Source: Rhizobium grahamii CCGE 502
GTDB lineage: Bacteria > Pseudomonadota > Alphaproteobacteria > Rhizobiales > Rhizobiaceae
Direction of reading: 5' to 3'
DNA length: 64,000 nt
NCBI RefSeq assembly: GCF_000298315.2
Contig: NZ_AEYE02000028.1
Span: 1-64,000, forward strand
Part shown: piece after piece, positions 9,063 to 18,442 of the stretch
Layout of the letters: each line of letters starts with the position of its first letter
Numbering within the stretch: position 1 is the first letter of the stretch
Notes under the pieces: generated by a model
The model's database searches: none
Seen by the model: the letters and a program-made list of their open reading frames with translations, nothing else
What the model was told of the DNA's origin: nothing
Program-made: the position numbers and the translations under genes

Positions 9063-9510
9063 TACGCAGGGAAGCTTTTGAATTCGGTGGTGCGGTTTAG
9101 ATCGAAGCGCAAAGAGCGACAAGAGCATGTGTCGCAAGACCGGAATTTCGTTGGCGAAGCTGTCTTTCGACGCCAATCACCGCACGACGTCGATCCGTGG
9201 TCGTACGGGCCATTCGCAAAAGGATGGACAGCGGTGACGCGGAGGGGCGCCTTGGCTCCGCCTCCCACCGAGCGCGCATCCAATCTTCCCTTGTTAGAAA
9301 ATCTTAATAAGAACACACCCGGATCCAGATTGTCCCCGACGTCTGCAATCGAAATAATCAGAAGAAGGGACGGTCCATATTCGGTCACCGGAGCAACGTC
9401 TCAGCCGCGGAACCGCGGCGAGACATTCATAGCGAAAATCGCATTCGCCTGACTGACTGCAGACAAATGCAACAGTCCGAATGCACCGCGCAGCAGGGGT
9501 GCTCGGGAAC
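9063..9510. other. Intergenic stretch between the sugar and reductase genes
   Basis: About 450 bases separate the sugar module from the next rightward gene. An open frame at 9078-9452 has unusual composition and no recognisable similarity. No clear terminator or repeat was found. The promoter of the reductase operon probably lies near 9300-9500, where the sequence becomes A/T-richer (for example AAAATCTTAATAAGAA). Confidence 0.4.
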
Positions 9511-10629
9511 ATGTCTAAAATTTGTGATCCGCGTTTTCGACCATTCAAAGTGGTGAAGAAAATTCGGGAAAGCGCCAATATCACGTCGTTCTATCTTGAG
9601 CCTTTAAATCCCGGCCATTGGCAGGTCTTCGAAGCTGGCCAGTTCTTGACGTTGCGGATACCCCATCCGTCTGGCGATGCACCGATCGTGCGAAACTACA
9701 CGGTTTCCTCGTCGCCGGCAGAGACTGCCTTCTACCGCATAACGGTGAAGCGAGAAGCCTCTCTAAAACCCGAGTTGCCAGACGGCGTCGGCTCCTTGTG
9801 GCTCCATGACAACGTGGAGGAAGGCGCACTTCTTCAAATCGATGGCCCGCGTGGTGCTTTCAAGTTGGACTCCTCCAGCGACCGGCCTGTCATTCTCCTA
9901 TCCGGGGGCGTCGGTCTAACTCCGGCCATGTCGATGCTTAAGGTACTCGCTACCCAAAGCGATCGCCGAGTGTGGTTTATTCATGCTTGCGACAGCGGCA
10001 ACGTCCACGCGCTCAAGGCGGAAACCGACCAGCTAGCAGCCAGTCGCGGCGGCATCGAAGTCCACTACTGTTATCGCTTCCCCAGTGCGCAAGACGTCTC
10101 TGGAGGGGGGTTCCACTCAAGCGGATTTGTCACACGTCAAACGTTGCAGGGCCTTCTTCCGCTCGACGACTATGAAGTCTACATGTGCGGCCCGCCGCCG
10201 TTTATGCAGGCGATGTATGATCTGCTTACCGGCTTGGGAATTGACCGCAAGCGGATAGCGTACGAGTTCTTTGGTCCAGCCTCACTGCTGGCACCCGCTG
10301 CGGCGAACGATGCGAAAGTCGCAAAGCCAGCCCCTGAAGAGCCGATCGCGGATACGTCTAACGGTGGCCTGACGGTCAAAGTGCAGGAAACGGGTAGAGA
10401 GCTGATCTGGGATGACACCTCCGAATCTCTTTTGAGCTTCCTTGAGGCTCGCGGCGTCGAACCGCCGTTCTCGTGCCGCGTCGGGGTTTGTTCGGGTTGT
10501 CTCCAGGGGTTGGTGTCTGGAGAGGTCGAATACATCGAAGATCCGCTGGACGAAGTCCCAGAAGGAAAGATTCTTCTCTGCTGCTCACGACCGAGAAGCT
10601 CGGTCGTGCTTGATCTGGCGAACGCGTAA
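9511..10629 (+). CDS. FAD/NAD(P) oxidoreductase with C-terminal 2Fe-2S ferredoxin domain
   Basis: Electron-transfer component of about 372 residues, in the class that serves Rieske oxygenases such as GbcB-type reductases. Seen: the flavin motif RNYTVSSSP, the NAD-binding LLSGGVGLTPAMSML, the C-terminal nucleotide-site CGPPPFMQ, then a plant-type ferredoxin domain with CRVGVCSGC and a fourth Cys in ILLCCSRP. The start is uncertain: I prefer the ATG at 9511 (MSKICDPRF), but the frame is open to 9481. It is the first gene of a rightward cluster. The likely partner is the Rieske oxygenase at 18573-19613, though they are 8 kb apart. Confidence 0.88.
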   Translation: MSKICDPRFRPFKVVKKIRESANITSFYLEPLNPGHWQVFEAGQFLTLRIPHPSGDAPIVRNYTVSSSPAETAFYRITVKREASLKPELPDGVGSLWLHDNVEEGALLQIDGPRGAFKLDSSSDRPVILLSGGVGLTPAMSMLKVLATQSDRRVWFIHACDSGNVHALKAETDQLAASRGGIEVHYCYRFPSAQDVSGGGFHSSGFVTRQTLQGLLPLDDYEVYMCGPPPFMQAMYDLLTGLGIDRKRIAYEFFGPASLLAPAAANDAKVAKPAPEEPIADTSNGGLTVKVQETGRELIWDDTSESLLSFLEARGVEPPFSCRVGVCSGCLQGLVSGEVEYIEDPLDEVPEGKILLCCSRPRSSVVLDLANA

Positions 10630-10656
10630 CACCCATTGAAACCCAAGGAGTCACCG

Positions 10657-11778
10657 ATGGCGAGTCCAATCAAGCTCAATCCTAACGTTGCCGGCTTGCC
10701 GGCTTACAATGCCGGCATGAATGTTTCCGCCGCTCAACAGAAGACGGGGCGCACGGACGTCGTCGGGCTCGCGAGCAACGAAAATCCATTTGGCTGCAGC
10801 CCAACGGTGACTGCAGCACTCCGCGGCGTCGACCCGTCAAAATATGCGGACTCAACTTGCACCGTCTTGCGCGGGGCGCTGGCCGATAAACTGGGTGTTT
10901 CCTCGAACCATATCGTGGTGGGGAACGGCTCGGAAGAAATGATTGCCGCTGTTTGTCGAGCCGCGTCGCGCTTCTTCTCCACGACCCTGACGGTCACACC
11001 GGGTTTCGGCCTCCACGAAATCGAACCAAAAGCCAACGGCGCCAAGGTGGCAAAGGTGCCAATGACCGCTGACCTGCAATTCGACATGCCGGGCATCGTT
11101 GCCGCCCTTCAAAAAAAGCCCTCAGTATTCTTCATTTCGTCGCCGTCCAACCCGGTCGGACCCGCATTGAGTCGCGACGAGCTGAGACAAATCATCGACG
11201 CAGTCCCGGCGGAAACCCTGCTGGTTCTCGACGAGGCATATTACGAGTTCCGGGGTGAAGGCATGCCAGATGGTCTCCAGGAGCTTCAGGAGAGCGACAT
11301 TTCCTATGTTGTGCTCCGAACATTCTCCAAGGCCTACGGTTTGGCTGGCTTGCGCGTCGGTTATGCAGTTACGTCTGATGACCTGATCGCAAAAGCTATG
11401 TCCGCAGCGAAGACCCCATTCAACGTGAATGCTGCGGCACAAACTGCAGCAGTCGCGGCACTTCAAGACGAGGAGTGGATGGTCGAATCCGTCGCCAAAA
11501 TAGTGTCTGAACGTGCTCGAATGGCCAGGGAGATTTCATCACTCGGCTTGTTCTCACCCGACTCGCGAACCAACTTCCTTTTTGTCGATGTCGGGTGTGA
11601 GAGCAATCAGGCGTTCGAACACTTCCTCAATCAAGGCATTGTCGTGAAGCCTTGGAAAGAACTGGGATATTCTACCTTCATTCGCGTCACAGTCGGTAAA
11701 CCCGCTGATAACGACAGGTTCCTCGCCGCCCTGCGGCAACTGGTGGCTGAGAGGCCCAACTTCGGGAGTTTTCGATGA
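10657..11778 (+). CDS. Histidinol-phosphate-aminotransferase-like PLP enzyme
   Basis: A class I/II aminotransferase of 373 residues, related to HisC. Seen: the N-terminal LASNENPFGCSP, the ISSPSNPVG segment, LVLDEAYYEF, and the PLP-lysine region RTFSKAYGLAGLRVGY. AAGGAG precedes the ATG at 10657, 28 bases after the reductase. The stop overlaps the FAD dehydrogenase start as ATGA. Because it sits in a catabolic cluster away from his genes, it may transaminate an imported amino acid or amine rather than make histidine. Substrate not predictable. Confidence 0.88.
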   Translation: MASPIKLNPNVAGLPAYNAGMNVSAAQQKTGRTDVVGLASNENPFGCSPTVTAALRGVDPSKYADSTCTVLRGALADKLGVSSNHIVVGNGSEEMIAAVCRAASRFFSTTLTVTPGFGLHEIEPKANGAKVAKVPMTADLQFDMPGIVAALQKKPSVFFISSPSNPVGPALSRDELRQIIDAVPAETLLVLDEAYYEFRGEGMPDGLQELQESDISYVVLRTFSKAYGLAGLRVGYAVTSDDLIAKAMSAAKTPFNVNAAAQTAAVAALQDEEWMVESVAKIVSERARMAREISSLGLFSPDSRTNFLFVDVGCESNQAFEHFLNQGIVVKPWKELGYSTFIRVTVGKPADNDRFLAALRQLVAERPNFGSFR

Positions 11779-13196
11779 CGGCCGTTGAACAATCCGGCCG
11801 TTCGAACCTTCCAGAAGCGTTCCTTGCGGAGGTTCGCCGGATCGTCGGTCAACTGAATCTGAAAGAGGGCGACGCCGTAGGAAATCTGGACTATGGGGTT
11901 ACCGCCGACAATCTTGGGGCGCTCGCGGTTGCACTCCCTTCGTCCACTGAGGAGGTCGCGGACCTCGTAAAATGTGCAAACCGCCACCGCGTTTCAGTCG
12001 TTCCTCACGGCGGCCGCACCGGACTGGTAGGCGGTGGCGTGTCGTCGCCTGAAGAGATTGTCATCTCCACTGCACGCCTCAATAGAACGCTTGAAATCTT
12101 CCCAACAGAACGTGTGGCGATCGTCGCGGCAGGAGTGACATTGCAAACTCTCCAGGAAGCCGCACGTCAGCACGGCCTCGAGCCCGGCATCGATTTGGCA
12201 TCGCGGGGGTCGGCCACGATCGGCGGAATGGTATCGACGAATGCGGGAGGCGTTGCAGCGTTCCGGTACGGTGTCATGCGTCACCGAGTGCTGGGGATCG
12301 AAGCGGTCATGCCGGACGGCTCCACCTACTCCGACCTTACACGCGTGATCAAAAACGCTGCGGGCTATGACCTGAAGCACCTTTTCATCGGAGCCGAGGG
12401 CACGCTCGGGATAGTGACCCGCGCGGTCATCAAGTTGGAGCCAGTCCCCCTGGCAACAGCCACCGCCATGTTTGCGCTTCCAGGTCTTGGCGCCGTGTTG
12501 GATGCAACGGATTTGGGTATTCGTATCCAACGGGGGAATCTCAGAGCCGCCGAAGCGATGTGGCGTTCCTTTTTCCAGCTTACGTCAGTCGAACAAGGCT
12601 GGACGGCTTCTGACTATGACAACAGCAGCCCCTTGCATCTCCTAATGTCTCTTGCCGGTGCAAATGAACCGGATCTGCTTGAGGCGTTCGAGGGGATTTA
12701 TGAGACACTTGCCGTCAAGTATCCTGACGTTTCTGCAGTAGTAGCAACCTCGCAGTCGCAGGAAGAAGAATTGTGGCGCCTCCGCGAGGATACGGACCTG
12801 ATCTATCGGAAGCATCCGGCCGCACCGTCTTACGACGTCTCGGTCCCCCTATCGGAGATAGAGGGTTACGTCACCCGCATTGCATCAGGACTGGAGAAGA
12901 TTGATGCAAACCTTGCGCCCTACATCTTCGGTCACATCGCCGACGGTAATCTCCACATCGTTCTGAACGCCGCCGCAGCCGATTGTGCACGGGAAACGGT
13001 GGAGGCGGTGGAATCCGTTTTATACCGTGGTCTCCATCGTCTCGGGGGCTCGTTTTCCGCAGAACACGGGGTGGGACGGAAGAGAATTGGTGCGCTCAGC
13101 GATCTGACGGACCCGGTGAAGCTTTCGTTGATGAAGGTCATCAAGGCGGAACTGGATTCGCTTCGAATTCTCAACCCCAATAAAGTAATTCAATAG
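11775..13196 (+). CDS. FAD-binding oxidase (GlcD/D-2-hydroxyacid dehydrogenase family)
   Basis: A flavoprotein dehydrogenase of 473 residues related to the glycolate oxidase subunit GlcD and D-2-hydroxyglutarate or D-lactate dehydrogenases. The FAD_binding_4 domain shows PHGGRTGLVGGGV and GSATIGGMVSTNAGG. The C-terminal domain has GHIADGNLHIV and EHGVGRKR, which in the family carry metal- and substrate-binding residues. It is translationally coupled to the aminotransferase. A transaminase plus 2-hydroxyacid dehydrogenase would interconvert an amino acid, 2-oxo acid and 2-hydroxy acid. Just downstream lie decayed etfAB genes, a natural electron-acceptor pair for such enzymes. Confidence 0.92.
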   Translation: MTAVEQSGRSNLPEAFLAEVRRIVGQLNLKEGDAVGNLDYGVTADNLGALAVALPSSTEEVADLVKCANRHRVSVVPHGGRTGLVGGGVSSPEEIVISTARLNRTLEIFPTERVAIVAAGVTLQTLQEAARQHGLEPGIDLASRGSATIGGMVSTNAGGVAAFRYGVMRHRVLGIEAVMPDGSTYSDLTRVIKNAAGYDLKHLFIGAEGTLGIVTRAVIKLEPVPLATATAMFALPGLGAVLDATDLGIRIQRGNLRAAEAMWRSFFQLTSVEQGWTASDYDNSSPLHLLMSLAGANEPDLLEAFEGIYETLAVKYPDVSAVVATSQSQEEELWRLREDTDLIYRKHPAAPSYDVSVPLSEIEGYVTRIASGLEKIDANLAPYIFGHIADGNLHIVLNAAAADCARETVEAVESVLYRGLHRLGGSFSAEHGVGRKRIGALSDLTDPVKLSLMKVIKAELDSLRILNPNKVIQ

Positions 13197-13229
13197 CTCT
13201 GGTCTGAGCGTTGCCACGCGCGGCAGCAC

Positions 13230-13519
13230 GTTCTTGCCGGTCGAGGTAGCAGCGGCGATGATCGTGTCATAGCCTGCGGCCAGCGATACGATCAGGTCGG
13301 CCAGTGGCTCGGCCAGATTGTTGGCAAGCTCGTCGCTTTCGGCAAGCAGCACCTTGGAAACGCCTGACAGTTTGGCGGCAGCCTTGGCGCCTTGCCGGCG
13401 ACAAGCACGGTGATATCGCTTCCCTGTCCCTTGGCGATGTGGCTTGCCACCGTCAGCGTCTTGGCGGTCTGGTCGGAAAGGTGGCTGCCATCGTGGTCAT
13501 CCAGAAGAAGAATGGCCAT
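13230..13519 (-). pseudogene. etfA remnant (electron transfer flavoprotein alpha)
   Basis: The minus strand starts with MAILLLDDHDGSHLSDQTAK, typical of the EtfA N-terminus, then VTVLVAGK-like sequence (ITVLVAGKA). After a frame change it continues as VLLAESDELANNLAEPLAD and TIIAAATSTGKNVLPR, a well-known EtfA stretch. Similarity stops at the end of the rightward dehydrogenase gene. Only about the first third of EtfA remains, in two frames, with internal sequence missing, so it cannot encode a working subunit. Confidence 0.8.
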
Positions 13520-13565
13520 GGATATGATCTCCCTTTCTCGAACCCTAGGACGCCGGCTTCAGTCT

Positions 13566-14080
13566 TCAGCTTTTCGACAGCTCGGCGACCGATTTGACCT
13601 TGACGCCCGCCTTGCGGCCGGACGGCTCTTCGGTCCTCAAGACCTTCAGGCGAGGCGCGGTGGAGACGCCGAAATCGGCAGGAGCTTGTCTGTCGAGCAG
13701 CTTCTTCTTCGCCTTCATGATGTTCGGCAGCGAGGCACAGCACGGCTCGTCTGTGGTGACGACGGCAGGAAGCTTGACGTCGATGGTCTGCAGCCGCCGT
13801 CGACTTCGCGCGTCACGGTTGCCTTGCCGTCCCCGATCTCGATCTTCAGGGCGAAGGTCGCCCGGGCCGGGCCGAGCAGCGCCGCCAGCATCTGGCCCGT
13901 CTGGTTCGAGTCAGCATCGATCGCCTGCGTCTCTTCAGCCTTGGCAGGACCAATCGAGACGACCACCACTTCCTCCGCCTTGCCGGCTTTCTTCCGCGTA
14001 GCGCCTCTTCCACCGAGATCTCGTCGAACGGGTTCATAGACATCTTCACATTCGCGAGCTCGACACCTGTGCCATCGCCG
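13566..14080 (-). pseudogene. etfB remnant (electron transfer flavoprotein beta)
   Basis: Broken EtfB on the minus strand, in at least three frames. The order is [17 protein letters not shown], then [13 protein letters not shown] joined directly to [14 protein letters not shown] (the middle of the protein is deleted), then [14 protein letters not shown] and a C-terminal [10 protein letters not shown] stop at 13566-13568. The 5' end is lost against the amino-acid permease gene, whose stop is at 14082. With the etfA piece it marks an old insertion or rearrangement site. Confidence 0.8.
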
Positions 14081-14081
14081 G

Positions 14082-14768
14082 TCAGCGACCTTCGTACCGC
14101 ATGAGGCGCCGTTCGAGCAGACTGATCGCCATGATCAGAGTGAGGTTGACAACGAGATAAATCGCCCCGGCGATCGCGAAGATTTCGAAGATCGCGAAGG
14201 TCTGGCTCATTAGGCGTTTGGCATAACCGGTGATCTCGAGGACTGTGATCGTCGAGGCAAGGCTCGTACCTTTGATGACCAGTATGAGCTCGTTGCCGTA
14301 TGCTGGAAGCGCCTGCCTGATCGCGAGCGGAAACTCGATCCGGCGGAAGCGCAGCAAAGGAGACATCCCGCCCGCTTTGGCCGCTTCTTTGAGGCCCACG
14401 GGTATCGACATGAGCCCACCTCGAAGAATTTCGGACGTGTAGGCCGCAGTGTTGAGAGCGAGACCCATCACGGCACATCGCGTGCCGTCACTGATGACCC
14501 ACCAGGTGAAGGGGTTGTGTTTGATGAATGCGATCTGTCCGAGACCGTAGTAAAAGAGAAAGAGTTGGACCAGCAGCGGCGTTCCGCGGAAAAGCAAACT
14601 ATAGCATCTGGCGAAGCCGGCGAGGTACCGGTTCTCCGATAGCCGCATCAGCGCGAGACCGAGGCCGAAGTTGAAGCCGATTGCCACCGAGATCACGGTG
14701 ATCAAGATCGTCGCCACCAGCCCTTTGGCCAATACTGGGAGAGCGAGCTGGATCAGTTCAGTATTCAT
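14082..14768 (-). CDS. Amino acid ABC transporter permease (HisM/GlnP family)
   Basis: A polar-amino-acid-type inner-membrane permease of 228 residues, normal for the family. It carries the EAA-loop signature as [20 protein letters not shown], and before it the [15 protein letters not shown] segment characteristic of HisQM-type subunits. AGGAAG precedes the ATG, and the start lies 4 bases after the stop of the other permease. It is the last intact gene of the leftward importer operon, next to the etfB remnant. Confidence 0.92.
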   Translation of the reverse strand: MNTELIQLALPVLAKGLVATILITVISVAIGFNFGLGLALMRLSENRYLAGFARCYSLLFRGTPLLVQLFLFYYGLGQIAFIKHNPFTWWVISDGTRCAVMGLALNTAAYTSEILRGGLMSIPVGLKEAAKAGGMSPLLRFRRIEFPLAIRQALPAYGNELILVIKGTSLASTITVLEITGYAKRLMSQTFAIFEIFAIAGAIYLVVNLTLIMAISLLERRLMRYEGR

Positions 14769-14772
14769 GGTT

Positions 14773-15480
14773 CTACTTCCTCGATCTCAACCGCAGTAAG
14801 CGCTCTCCAGCATCAAATCCTGTCTGACTGACAAGGGTGATGATCAGATAGACGACAGCAGCGATCAGAAAGAAAATCAGTGGCTGGCGTGTGTTGCCGG
14901 ATCCGACGAAGGCCGCGCGCATGAGCTCCTGAAGGCCGACGACGGATACGAGAGCAGTGTCCTTAATTGTGGTCTGCCAAACGTTGTTCATGCCCGGAAG
15001 GGCAATACGAAGCATCTGCGGTAGGATGATCTTGAAGAAAATCCTACGCCCCGGAATGCCCAGTGCCCGAGCAGCTTCGATATGCCCGGCAGGTATCGCC
15101 GCCAACGCACCTCTCACGACTTCAGTCGAGTACGCTCCGGATACGGTCGAAACTGCGATGACCGCGATGATGAAGGCATAGCCGCTGTCGGCCAAGCCAG
15201 CATAGCCGAAGGCGGTCGCCACCTGAGTCACAAATTCGATCGACGAAAAAAACAGGAGGTAGATTATGAGAAGTTCGGGCACGCCTCGAACAAGGGACGT
15301 GTAGACATCGATGAAAAGCGTTAGAGGAAAGACCCGCGCCCATTTTAGGATACCGCATGCCGTGCCGATGATAGCTCCCGCAGTTATGCTGAGCGCGCCG
15401 ACGGTGATGGTGACCATCGTTCCGTACATCATGGCGATGAGCCAGCCATCTCGCCATATCTGAATGAAACCTGTTTCCAT
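14773..15480 (-). CDS. Amino acid ABC transporter permease (HisQ/ArtQ family)
   Basis: The second membrane subunit of the same importer, about 235 residues. Seen: the TSLVRGVPELLIIYLLFF segment and the EAA loop EAARALGIPGRRIFFKIILP, with several hydrophobic helices. I chose the ATG at 15480 (METGFIQIWRDG); in-frame starts at 15507 and further upstream lack a clear site. It should form a heterodimer with the 228-residue permease. Confidence 0.9.
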   Translation of the reverse strand: METGFIQIWRDGWLIAMMYGTMVTITVGALSITAGAIIGTACGILKWARVFPLTLFIDVYTSLVRGVPELLIIYLLFFSSIEFVTQVATAFGYAGLADSGYAFIIAVIAVSTVSGAYSTEVVRGALAAIPAGHIEAARALGIPGRRIFFKIILPQMLRIALPGMNNVWQTTIKDTALVSVVGLQELMRAAFVGSGNTRQPLIFFLIAAVVYLIITLVSQTGFDAGERLLRLRSRK

Positions 15481-15586
15481 TACATTTGCCTTCGTGTTCA
15501 AATTCATGGCCCGAGGAGTTGTCGATCGGACCACAATCGCGTAGCAGCGGCCTTATTGCCCCGCGCCACGGCGCGGGGCGCCCTGG

Positions 15587-16384
15587 TCATTCGCAGGGAC
15601 GAGAAATGTCCATCTTGAACCACTTCATGCTGGCTTTGCCGATGGAACCGTCTGCCACGAGATCACACAGCGCCTTGTCGACTTTCGTCTTCAGTTCCGT
15701 GTTGTCTTTTGATATTCCGACGCCGATGCCCTCCCCGAGAGACGCATCGAACTTGCTCTGGATCTTCACATCGACGAACTGGAAGTCCTTGCCTTCGGGC
15801 TTCCCAAGGAAGTCCTGAAGGGCCGATGCGTCCGCAAACGCGGCATCGACGCGACCCGATACCAGGTCAATTTGCATGTTGTCGAGCGTGTCGTAGGTTT
15901 TCAAAGTGGAGTTCGGCAGCCGCTTCTCCACGAAATGCGCGTGCGTCGTCCCGGTCTGAACACCGATGGTCTTGCTGTCAAGGTCGCGCAGCAGCGGTTC
16001 TACCTCCCGAAGGCCGGCGATGTCCGAGGATTTGGGCACCACGAACATGTTCGCGAGTTCAGCGTATCCGACGGAGAAATTGATCTCCTTCTTGCGATCA
16101 GCAGTTATCGACATGCCCGAGATGATTACATCGAAGCGCTTCGCCTTGAGCGCAGGAATCAGTCCATCGAACGCCTGTACGACGAAGTGACATTCGACAT
16201 TGAGCTTCTTGCAAAGCAGATTGCCGACATCGGCGTCGAAGCCCGTGACGTTTCCTGCCGAGTCAGCCATGCTCCAGGGAGGATATGCACCCTCGGTACC
16301 AATGGACAGCTTGCCCTCAGCGGCGATTGCCGAATTTGCGAGCGACAACAGAATGGCACCGAGCGTCAAGATACCGAATTTCAT
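15587..16384 (-). CDS. Amino-acid-type periplasmic binding protein (SBP_bac_3 family)
   Basis: Receptor of the importer, 265 residues. It has a Sec signal peptide with likely cleavage after AIA before AEGKL, then the family opening LSIGTEGAYPPWSMADS, GFDADVGNLLCKKL, and the ISGMSITADRKKEINFS motif typical of lysine/arginine/ornithine- and opine-binding proteins. A Cys pair at NLLC and VEC may form a disulfide. AAGGGG precedes the ATG. The neighbouring peptidase-ATPase fusion suggests the ligand may be a modified amino acid or small amide; the exact ligand is unknown. Confidence 0.92.
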   Translation of the reverse strand: MKFGILTLGAILLSLANSAIAAEGKLSIGTEGAYPPWSMADSAGNVTGFDADVGNLLCKKLNVECHFVVQAFDGLIPALKAKRFDVIISGMSITADRKKEINFSVGYAELANMFVVPKSSDIAGLREVEPLLRDLDSKTIGVQTGTTHAHFVEKRLPNSTLKTYDTLDNMQIDLVSGRVDAAFADASALQDFLGKPEGKDFQFVDVKIQSKFDASLGEGIGVGISKDNTELKTKVDKALCDLVADGSIGKASMKWFKMDISRPCE

Positions 16385-16416
16385 TGCGATCCCCTTTTCA
16401 TATTCTGGTTCAGATC

Positions 16417-16444
16417 GCGTCGCGGGAGGTTTGCCTCGCGACGC
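16417..16444 (-). other. Intercistronic hairpin between the fusion and binding-protein genes
   Basis: GCGTCGCG and CGCGACGC pair perfectly over 8 bp, and AGG/CCT extends the stem after a 2-base bulge, leaving a TTTG loop. It lies in the 78-base gap between the peptidase-ATPase stop and the binding-protein start. No T-run follows. A role in RNA processing or in raising receptor expression relative to the ATPase is plausible but unproven. Confidence 0.5.
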
Positions 16445-16462
16445 AAGGTTAGCAAAAAGCCC

Positions 16463-18424
16463 TCAAAGGGTCCTGGATAGGAATTGCCGAAGCCGTTCCG
16501 ATTTCGGGTTAGTGAAGACGTCTGCTGGACTACCCTCTTCCTCCACCTTTCCTCTGTGTAGGAAGAGAATCTTGTGAGATACCTCGCGCGCGAATTGCAT
16601 CTCGTGCGTCACGAGGATCATCGTATTTCCTTCTTCGGCGAGTTGCCGGATCACGCGGAGGACCTCGCCCACCAATTCCGGATCCAGTGCCGACGTCGGT
16701 TCATCGAAGAGTATGACCTTCGGTCTCATAGCCAGGGTCCGCGCGATCGCAGCGCGCTGCTGCTGTCCCCCAGACAGTTGCCCCGGATACTGGGCGTGCT
16801 TGTCGAAAAGACCGACCTTTTTTAGAAGCTGATGCGCGTGCTCAATGGCATCTTTCTTGTCCTCGCCGAGAACATGCGTCGGCGCTTCGGTGATGTTCTC
16901 AAGCACCGTCATGTGTGGCCAAAGATTGAAGTTCTGAAAGACCATCCCTACACGGGCTCTGATGCGTTCAACCTGACGCATATCAGCGGGAGCGGATTTC
17001 CCTTCCCGGAGCGACTTCATCCTAATCTCCTCGCCGTCAACGACGATGCGGCCTGCGTTGGGTATCTCCAGGAGATTCATGCATCGCAGGAAGGTGCTCT
17101 TTCCCGATCCGGAAGAACCGATCATGGATACGACTTCCCCAGCATGGGCCGTGAGACCGACGCCGGTGAGAACCTCCAGCGCTTCATAGCTCTTATGAAG
17201 GTCTTGCACCTGCACGGCAGGCCGCTCGATGCGGCGGCTTGGGATCGTCACCGCGGGTGGCCACGCGATATCGCTTTGTCCGACGGCGATAGGAGTGAGC
17301 TCCGCCTCCGGAGCTATCGAATTCAACTCCTTCAATCCCCGCTCGAAGTAGCGAAGGCTCGCGGCAAGACAGGAGCGCTGCCATTCGATGTCCGTCGGGA
17401 TGAACGCAAGCTTCAGCGTGTCCTTGATCTTCCTGCCGATCGGAGAATCGATCGTTCCGTACAGGTGAAGCCAATTGTCTGCTGTCACCGCCTCCATGAC
17501 CGATCGACTGTCGAGTGTGCCGCATTCGATAACCAGCGGCAGGACTCGGGTGTCCGGGAGCGCTTGGCGGACAAAGCCGGAAACATAGCCGGTGGCAGTC
17601 GCCGCTATACCAGTATCGGTCTTGGCGCCTGGACCCGTCCGGACGATGGTAAGCGCCGGTCCGAAGAGACGCTTGCCCCAGTCGATGCCAGGATGGTCCG
17701 CGTTCGACACTGACAGCAGGCCTGGATAACCATACGGGCCGGCGCCAGTATGCAGGTCAAATATGATCGCATTTTTCGACTTGGCTGCGAACTTTCTCAG
17801 GATCTCTTGAAGTGTGCGGTTCGACCAGACCGGTCCCTGACCGCCATAGTACATTCCGTCCCTGAACTCATATTGTCCTGCTTCGATCACCGCGGCCAGC
17901 CCCGCCTGGCCCAGACTCTCTCTTGCACGCTCCAGAGCGTCGTCCGCTTGGTCGCGCATCGATCGGTCCTTATCAGGACAGGCGAATGCCGCGTGCAACT
18001 CCCTGTAGCCTACGTTTTGCGGTGGCTGGTCATTCCAGTCGATGAAGTTCCGATTGAGATCAACGTTGTCTTCGTTGGTGCGGCGGCTCCAGGCTGTGCC
18101 CCATGGGTTTATTAGATGTACCATCAGGACCGCTGTATCGACCGGCAACTGCCATCCGGGATTTGCTGAAAGCCATTCAGCCTGACACGCCGAACCGAAT
18201 TGCCCCTCCACGCCGTGCGTACCAGAGATTACGATCAACATTTTCGAAGCATCGCGCGAACCGATATGCGCGACGTCGGTGAAGAGGGTCTCTCCATCTG
18301 GCCCGTGCAGCGGATGCTCGAATTCGAAGAGCGTCGCGTTTGCCCTGCGTGCGGACGCAAGGAACCGCTGGCGCAGAATATTGTAGTTGACGGAAAACAG
18401 CTCAGGCTGCCGCTCGTGGCGCAT
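16463..18424 (-). CDS. DUF2817 (M14-like) peptidase domain fused to amino acid ABC ATPase
   Basis: One uninterrupted frame of 653 residues. Residues 1 to about 375 are a DUF2817 metallopeptidase-like domain with SGTHGVEGQFG (His70, Glu73), NVDLNRNF (118-127), FDLHTGAGPYG (His225) and VIECGT (Glu300), the expected zinc and catalytic positions. After a linker, residues about 400-650 form a GlnQ/HisP-type ATPase with Walker A GSSGSGKST (436-444), LSGGQ (550-554) and Walker B ILFDEPTSALD. GGGAG lies before the ATG at 18424. The ATPase serves the two permeases downstream. The hydrolase would sit on the cytoplasmic face and could cleave the imported substrate. I know no standard fusion of this kind. 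Confidence 0.9.
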   Translation of the reverse strand: MRHERQPELFSVNYNILRQRFLASARRANATLFEFEHPLHGPDGETLFTDVAHIGSRDASKMLIVISGTHGVEGQFGSACQAEWLSANPGWQLPVDTAVLMVHLINPWGTAWSRRTNEDNVDLNRNFIDWNDQPPQNVGYRELHAAFACPDKDRSMRDQADDALERARESLGQAGLAAVIEAGQYEFRDGMYYGGQGPVWSNRTLQEILRKFAAKSKNAIIFDLHTGAGPYGYPGLLSVSNADHPGIDWGKRLFGPALTIVRTGPGAKTDTGIAATATGYVSGFVRQALPDTRVLPLVIECGTLDSRSVMEAVTADNWLHLYGTIDSPIGRKIKDTLKLAFIPTDIEWQRSCLAASLRYFERGLKELNSIAPEAELTPIAVGQSDIAWPPAVTIPSRRIERPAVQVQDLHKSYEALEVLTGVGLTAHAGEVVSMIGSSGSGKSTFLRCMNLLEIPNAGRIVVDGEEIRMKSLREGKSAPADMRQVERIRARVGMVFQNFNLWPHMTVLENITEAPTHVLGEDKKDAIEHAHQLLKKVGLFDKHAQYPGQLSGGQQQRAAIARTLAMRPKVILFDEPTSALDPELVGEVLRVIRQLAEEGNTMILVTHEMQFAREVSHKILFLHRGKVEEEGSPADVFTNPKSERLRQFLSRTL

Positions 18425-18442
18425 GAGGTAAACTCCCAGTTG

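Noticed and set aside
9078-9452. Possible 124-residue protein
   Set aside because: Low-complexity basic translation, no ribosome site and no recognisable fold; treated as intergenic.
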